Below are positions 60,820 through 64,000 of a DNA stretch of 64,000 nt, piece after piece. The DNA is from Pontibacter fetidus. GTDB lineage: Bacteria; Bacteroidota; Bacteroidia; Cytophagales; Hymenobacteraceae. Both the position numbers and the translations under genes were made by a program. The DNA is taken from the NCBI RefSeq assembly GCF_010119545.1, contig NZ_JAAEAA010000005.1, forward strand, positions 175,718 through 239,717, read 5' to 3'. The stretch's first letter is position 1, and every line of letters begins with the position of its first letter. The notes beneath the pieces are model-generated. The model searched no databases. It saw nothing but the letters and a program-made list of their open reading frames with translations, and was not told the origin of the DNA.

Positions 60820-61467
60820 ACATCCTTCTATTATTATTTGCTCAAAGTGAATATTTTTAATCTTTTCGCTTTCTAAAACTTCTTTCAAATCTTCTCTCAC
60901 TACTATCCAAGGTCTCGCAAATCTTACAACCTTATTACCAGACTTAACTTTGTTAGATAGACCTCTGCATTCCCAAGTTTTCAAGATAATTGCGTTAGAT
61001 ATTAACACTAAGTCTTCGTAGTTATATGTGAAAGCCAAAGGTTTTACTATAGTAGGGTTGCCTATTGTTACATCATTGTAAAAACCATTCCGCATGCAAA
61101 CTGGACATTGGTCTTCGGTAACATATCCAGTAGAAGTCTCCTTAAATTTTGGCAGATTCAATCTGGTGTAAAGGTGGTAAAAATCTATAGATTGATTCTT
61201 TTTATCAACTACTTGCTCTAATCTAAGGTTTGGTAGCTTTTCAACTATACTCTCTTTTAAACTCTTAGATATTAGGCAATCACCATTAACTGTTTCAAAG
61301 AGGTTTTTCTTAGTTTTAGTTATTCCTCTAACTTTCAAGGTGCCCTTCAATTCAGCACCAGTTCCGCAAACTACACAGGCATTGTCAAAAATATAGTCCG
61401 TTCCACATTGTTCACCACTTTCGCCTGATGTACTCCCACGGTATGTTATGATATAATATTTCTTCAT
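60802..61467 (-). CDS. Cytoplasmic protein with two CxxC knuckles, unknown function (cassette 5)
   Basis: This 221-residue protein starts MKKYYIITYRGSTSGESGEQCGTDYIFDNACVVCGTGAEL and has two CxxC pairs, CVVC (about residues 31-34) and CPVC (about 122-125, EDQCPVCMRNGF), likely one zinc site. The C-terminal half (SGNKVVRFARPWIVVREDLKEVLESEKIKNIHFEQI) is alpha/beta. It has no signal peptide. It recalls double-CxxC immunity-type proteins, but I cannot assign it. The last six codons lie inside the attC site. Confidence 0.7.
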   Translation of the reverse strand: MKKYYIITYRGSTSGESGEQCGTDYIFDNACVVCGTGAELKGTLKVRGITKTKKNLFETVNGDCLISKSLKESIVEKLPNLRLEQVVDKKNQSIDFYHLYTRLNLPKFKETSTGYVTEDQCPVCMRNGFYNDVTIGNPTIVKPLAFTYNYEDLVLISNAIILKTWECRGLSNKVKSGNKVVRFARPWIVVREDLKEVLESEKIKNIHFEQIIIEGCVQQNL

Positions 61468-61480
61468 TAATTAAGATTCT

Positions 61481-61548
61481 GTACAACGGTCTCGTGCAAT
61501 AATGTGGGTGAGGCGTAGCCGAAGCCTGTATTATGCACTGTGTTGGGC
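61481..61548 (-). repeat. attC-like site 5
   Basis: Left box GTACAAC, right box GTTGGGC (a full GTTRRRY match). Inner arms CGTGCAATAATG / TGTATTATGCAC surround the centre AGGCGTAGCCGAAG. The right box is the exact complement of the start of cassette 4. Confidence 0.85.
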
Positions 61549-61585
61549 TAAGTATTTCTAATCGCAACTTAGCTATACTTTCTCA

Positions 61586-62098
61586 TTAACAACCACAGTA
61601 CCCAACAAACTCTTTTTCAACTTTATATTGACCTTTTGTAACGGTAAGTACTCCTTCAACATCTGTAGTTTCTTCCATTTCTGTGCTTTCTACACTTTTG
61701 GTTGTTCTTCTTTTAACTTCTATAGAGTCATTCGAATAGTAGGTAAAGCCTTTACCCTGGCCCTTATAGTTCACTATCTGCACCTGTCCATTTAGCTTTA
61801 CCATCGCTATATCGCCCACATCTATGTAAATAAAGCTTCCCTTCTGTTTGTCTTGATCTGATAAAAAGTAAGAACATCCGCAGCCAATAAAATCATCAGA
61901 GTACGTACTAAACGTCTCTAGCTTTAGGCTTTCAACTAAAGATGTATTAGCAATAATTTCTTGAGACTCTTTAGAAGGTTTATTTTCGACTTCGGCTTTC
62001 GTTAGGGAAATAGACGTTGATTCATCTGTATTATTTACTTTCTCTTCAGCGCAAGAGATTACAGCAAAGATTATTAAAATAAGTAATCCCTGCTTCAT
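61586..62098 (-). CDS. Lipoprotein, unknown function (cassette 4)
   Basis: This 170-residue protein starts MKQGLLILIIFAVISC, a lipoprotein signal. An acidic linker of about 45 residues leads to a beta-rich domain with GCGCSYFLSDQDKQKGSFIYIDVGDIAMVKLNGQVQIVNY. It ends in GYCGC. The GCGC and CGC clusters suggest a disulphide-linked or metal-binding fold. The family is not recognised. The leader from the cassette boundary is about 42 bp. Confidence 0.75.
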   Translation of the reverse strand: MKQGLLILIIFAVISCAEEKVNNTDESTSISLTKAEVENKPSKESQEIIANTSLVESLKLETFSTYSDDFIGCGCSYFLSDQDKQKGSFIYIDVGDIAMVKLNGQVQIVNYKGQGKGFTYYSNDSIEVKRRTTKSVESTEMEETTDVEGVLTVTKGQYKVEKEFVGYCGC

Positions 62099-62139
62099 AA
62101 GATTATTTTTAGATTCTTCATTCTATACTTACATATTTA

Positions 62140-62211
62140 GCCCAACGAAATGGTCTAGCAGACGCTTTTACTTGTCAAGCTTGCGAAGGTGTCTGCTAGG
62201 GTGTGTTGGGC
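62140..62211 (-). repeat. attC-like site 4
   Basis: Left box GCCCAAC and right box GTTGGGC, both full matches to RYYYAAC/GTTRRRY. Inner arms CTAGCAGAC / GTCTGCTAG are perfect. The longest site (72 bp). Confidence 0.85.
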
Positions 62212-62723
62212 GGGGTTGTTTTTCCCTTTTTCTCCCGGTACTGCGAATGTAAAAATAAGGGAAAAACAACCCGGATGGTTGGGAAGTTTTACACCTATTA
62301 AAAATCAGTTTCTCAAGTGGCGCTTTAGCCCTGTGGCAATGCTGTTAATAGCGAGGTATTAGCAACGTTGCCACAGGCGTCAGGCTCCGGGCTGGCCTCC
62401 ATCAAAAGAAAGATTAAATAATCATTGGCCTCTCTATTGCAAGGCAACTCTCTGAAAAAGAGCCACCTGTCGAAGTTATGCTCTTGACTTTGTCATTTTC
62501 CAACTATAACTTCGCCTCACCAAAGTCTTGTCTGGACGCTCCCGTCCGAAAGCGCTGGCTTTCTCCCGGCATCGCCGAAGCAAGACTTCTCAGGCCAAAA
62601 TTCCATTTATGCCTTTGGCTCTTTTTCTGATCGTTGCCCGGCTTTAGTGGCCTTTGATGCCGCCCAGCCCCTAAAAAAAGCCTGAAAATCGCGCCACTTT
62701 TAAATCCGTAAATTCACAATCAC
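62212..62723 (-). ncRNA. ORF-less cassette with strong stem-loops (candidate structured RNA, cassette 3)
   Basis: 512 bp between sites 3 and 4 without any frame of 60 codons on either strand. Two strong stem-loops are visible: 62213-62272 with perfect 16-bp arms (GGGTTGTTTTTCCCTT), and 62331-62376 with 9-bp arms (CTGTGGCAA / TTGCCACAG) and inner GCT/AGC pairs. The boundary heptamers agree at 6 of 7 bases. It could be a small RNA, a regulatory cassette or a decayed gene. The RNA assignment is inference. Confidence 0.4.
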
Positions 62724-62788
62724 GGCCAACGTACTGGTGCAGCAGAAGCCCGCAGCGTAGCAAGGGTTAAAGCTGCACTTTGTTGGCG
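62724..62788 (-). repeat. attC-like site 3
   Basis: Left box GGCCAAC, right box GTTGGCG. Inner arms GGTGCAGC / GCTGCACT surround the centre GAAGCCCGCAGCGTAGC. The right box is the exact complement of the start of cassette 2. Confidence 0.8.
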
Positions 62789-62797
62789 GCAGACATT

Positions 62798-63253
62798 TTA
62801 ATCGTTTTTAAGTTTTAGATTCTTTGGCACGTTTAAATTAATGCATTGCTCATAATATTGACTCCTATTGTAAGGTCCATATACATTTGAATATCTGGCC
62901 ACTTGATTTGTTGAGTCATATGAGTAATAGTCATTCTCTTTCTTGTTAATAATCCAATATTGCCTGAACACATTTTTATTAGCTGCAATCTCTTTCCGAT
63001 CATTATCTGAATAGTAAAAGAATTTCATCTCAGGCAAGCTGTCTGGTGGGGACTGAGCAATAAGAACAAAAGTTGAATCCGTTGCATAGTCAAGTATATA
63101 TTCCGAAACCACTATAGTATTTTGGTTATTCACAACAGCAGTGGTATAGCCTCCTTCTCCAACAATTTTATACCCTTTTCCTAACTCTGGATACCCTTCT
63201 GAACACCCAAATAAACTCAGACTAAAAATTGAAATTATAATGATTGTTCTCAT
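62798..63253 (-). CDS. Lipoprotein, unknown function (cassette 2)
   Basis: This 151-residue protein starts MRTIIIISIFSLSLFGC, a lipoprotein signal. The mature part has alternating beta-strands (GYKIVGEGGYTTAVVNNQNTIVVSEYILDYATDSTFVLIAQSPPD) and a tyrosine- and asparagine-rich C-terminal half (YSYDSTNQVARYSNVYGPYNRSQYYEQC). The family is not recognised. The ATG lies 14 bp inside the cassette, so transcription must come from outside. Confidence 0.75.
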   Translation of the reverse strand: MRTIIIISIFSLSLFGCSEGYPELGKGYKIVGEGGYTTAVVNNQNTIVVSEYILDYATDSTFVLIAQSPPDSLPEMKFFYYSDNDRKEIAANKNVFRQYWIINKKENDYYSYDSTNQVARYSNVYGPYNRSQYYEQCINLNVPKNLKLKND

Positions 63254-63266
63254 AGTTTCTGATTAC

Positions 63267-63335
63267 CGCCAACGTGTTCGTGTATACCTTGTGCAAGGCT
63301 ATCAGCCGAAGCATACGGTATAAACCTTGTTGGCT
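63267..63335 (-). repeat. attC-like site 2
   Basis: Left box CGCCAAC, right box GTTGGCT. Inner arms GTGTATACC / GGTATAAAC surround the centre CAGCCGAAGC. The right box differs at one base from the complement of the start of cassette 1. Confidence 0.8.
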
Positions 63336-63359
63336 TATGCTCTTTTATTTACCTTCAAC

Positions 63360-63860
63360 TTATTTATAATTCACTTGCTTCTTTATTGAAGCATCTGTGT
63401 TATAGTAAGTCCACACACTATCTTTGAGCCACACATCTTCAGCAGGAAAAGGATTTGATTCACTGACAGAATCCCTGCTTTTATAGTACTCTATTCTTTC
63501 TTTTTGCCCATCGGTATATTGGTACATCACTTCTCTGTGACGGTGTCCATCCCTATTATATTCACGTGTGTAGGATGGACTTTGTGCTGCTGGACTAAAA
63601 CTTCTTATTACCAAAAAAGCAATTACAGGTAATGGAGTGGACAGAATAAAAGCTGCAAAGTCAATAGGAGTCTTTATACTTATCTTTTTAAATTTAAGTA
63701 AAAATCCAAGTAAGAGACCACCCATTATCCAGAAGGCAGGAAAATATAAAAGAACATAAGCAATAGTCATGCTTTGGTCTTCTTTCATATTTCCATAAAG
63801 TCCAAGTGTTATCAGGATATAGACAACTGCAAAGAATATTATTCTCTTATTTGCTTTCAT
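63360..63860 (-). CDS. Membrane protein, unknown function (cassette 1)
   Basis: This 166-residue protein starts at the ATG at 63860 (MKANKRIIFF). A TTG at 63875 is in frame but lies inside the attC box. It has three transmembrane helices: IIFFAVVYILITLGLY, TIAYVLLYFPAFWIMGGLLLGFLL and FAAFILSTPLPVIAFLVI. A polar C-terminal domain of about 70 residues (REYNRDGHRHREVMYQYTDGQKERIEYYKSRDS through KKQVNYK) follows. It has the look of a toxin-immunity or envelope protein, but the family is not recognised. Confidence 0.75.
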   Translation of the reverse strand: MKANKRIIFFAVVYILITLGLYGNMKEDQSMTIAYVLLYFPAFWIMGGLLLGFLLKFKKISIKTPIDFAAFILSTPLPVIAFLVIRSFSPAAQSPSYTREYNRDGHRHREVMYQYTDGQKERIEYYKSRDSVSESNPFPAEDVWLKDSVWTYYNTDASIKKQVNYK

Positions 63861-63869
63861 TTGAGTTAA

Positions 63870-63934
63870 TGCCAACGGTTAGTACAGGCTGTGAACGAGG
63901 CGAAGCCGAGTATGGAGCCTGTGCCGGGTTAGGG
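63870..63934 (-). repeat. attC-like site 1
   Basis: Left box TGCCAAC, right box GTTAGGG. Perfect inner arms ACAGGCT / AGCCTGT surround the centre GAGGCGAAGCCGAG. Confidence 0.8.
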
Positions 63935-63944
63935 TGCGCAATTT

Positions 63945-64000
63945 CTACAGGAAGGTCAAACCAATTTTCTTATTTAGCCCCTTTTCAAATATCCTGATCA
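63945..64000 (-). CDS. Possible C-terminal end of the next cassette gene
   Basis: On the minus strand a frame open from the window edge reads IRIFEKGLNKKIGLTFL and stops with TAG at 63947-63945, 11 bp before attC-like site 1. This is the same stop-to-attC distance seen in other cassettes. Only 17 residues are visible, so the call rests on position more than on sequence. Confidence 0.4.
   Translation of the reverse strand, partial: IRIFEKGLNKKIGLTFL

Larger units (their letters stand above)
58146..64000 (-). mobile_element. Integron-like gene cassette array (continues right of the window)
   Basis: Nine complete cassettes and the end of a tenth, all read on the minus strand, are separated by ten attC-like sites (listed one by one). 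Each site is 53-72 bp, begins RYYYAAC-like and ends GTTRRRY-like, and folds on inner arms around a GGCGAAGCC-like centre. Each cassette's leading heptamer is the complement of the inverse heptamer in its own attC (5 exact, 4 with one mismatch). Leaders before ORFs are mostly 10-45 bp, so most cassettes are promoterless. The DNA is visibly more AT-rich than neighbours and poor in CTATAG. No integrase gene lies in the window. Polarity puts attI to the right. Confidence 0.85.

Overview
The window reads as chromosomal DNA from a Bacteroidota bacterium, most likely a Cytophagales member near Pontibacter/Hymenobacter (the genus is an inference). The supports are TonB-dependent receptors with carboxypeptidase-D-like N-terminal domains, a type IX secretion (T9SS) C-terminal sorting domain, GH92 mannosidases, LytTR two-component pairs, weak Shine-Dalgarno sequences and a TAnnTTTG-type promoter box. 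No rRNA, tRNA, CRISPR array or complete insertion sequence was seen. The hexamer CTATAG (often AACTATAGTT) is strikingly frequent inside and between genes almost everywhere except the right-hand 6 kb.

Layout. 1-2.4 kb: start of a TolC-type efflux gene and a GbsR/MarR regulator sharing a 20-bp operator, then an EcsC remnant and a TolC remnant joined at their broken 5' ends. 2.6-6.9 kb: FAD/NAD(P)-binding protein, APC permease, RluF-type pseudouridine synthase. 7.1-12.3 kb: two convergent GH92 glycosidases with a MITE-like repeat between them. 12.5-17.2 kb: a lipoprotein subtilase and a TonB-dependent receptor. 17.5-25.1 kb: a probable exopolysaccharide synthesis/export locus made of a YaiO-type TPR/beta-barrel protein, a membrane GT2 synthase, a HEAT protein, a single-domain response regulator and a large hybrid kinase. 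25.4-27.9 kb: a DUF937-OmpA fusion and a D-2-hydroxyacid dehydrogenase. 28.2-37.8 kb: a tripartite ABC efflux system (adaptor, TolC, ATPase, two FtsX-type permeases) followed by a sigma-54 activator and its histidine kinase. 38.2-49.8 kb: a secreted repeat protein, a DUF1569 protein and a 3086-residue T9SS cargo enzyme. 50.2-58.1 kb: a YpfJ-type metallopeptidase, a LytS/LytT pair facing an outer-membrane receptor with 21-bp phased repeats between, a PKD lipoprotein and a truncated receptor.

The most unusual part is 58.1-64 kb. Small genes, all on the minus strand, are separated by ten 53-72 bp imperfect palindromes with the layout of integron attC sites. The heptamer at the start of each cassette is the complement of the inverse heptamer in that cassette's own attC, and its sequence differs between cassettes. 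Five of nine pairs match exactly and four differ at one base. This is the footprint of IntI-type cassette capture. The cargo is two toxin-antitoxin modules (one toxin carrying an amber stop), four lipoproteins, a membrane protein, a CxxC protein and one ORF-less cassette with strong stem-loops. No integrase lies in the window. By cassette polarity the attI end would be to the right of 64 kb.

Gene starts were moved inward from the longest frame where a signal peptide, operator or family length argued for it. All family assignments come from reading motifs. No database search was possible.
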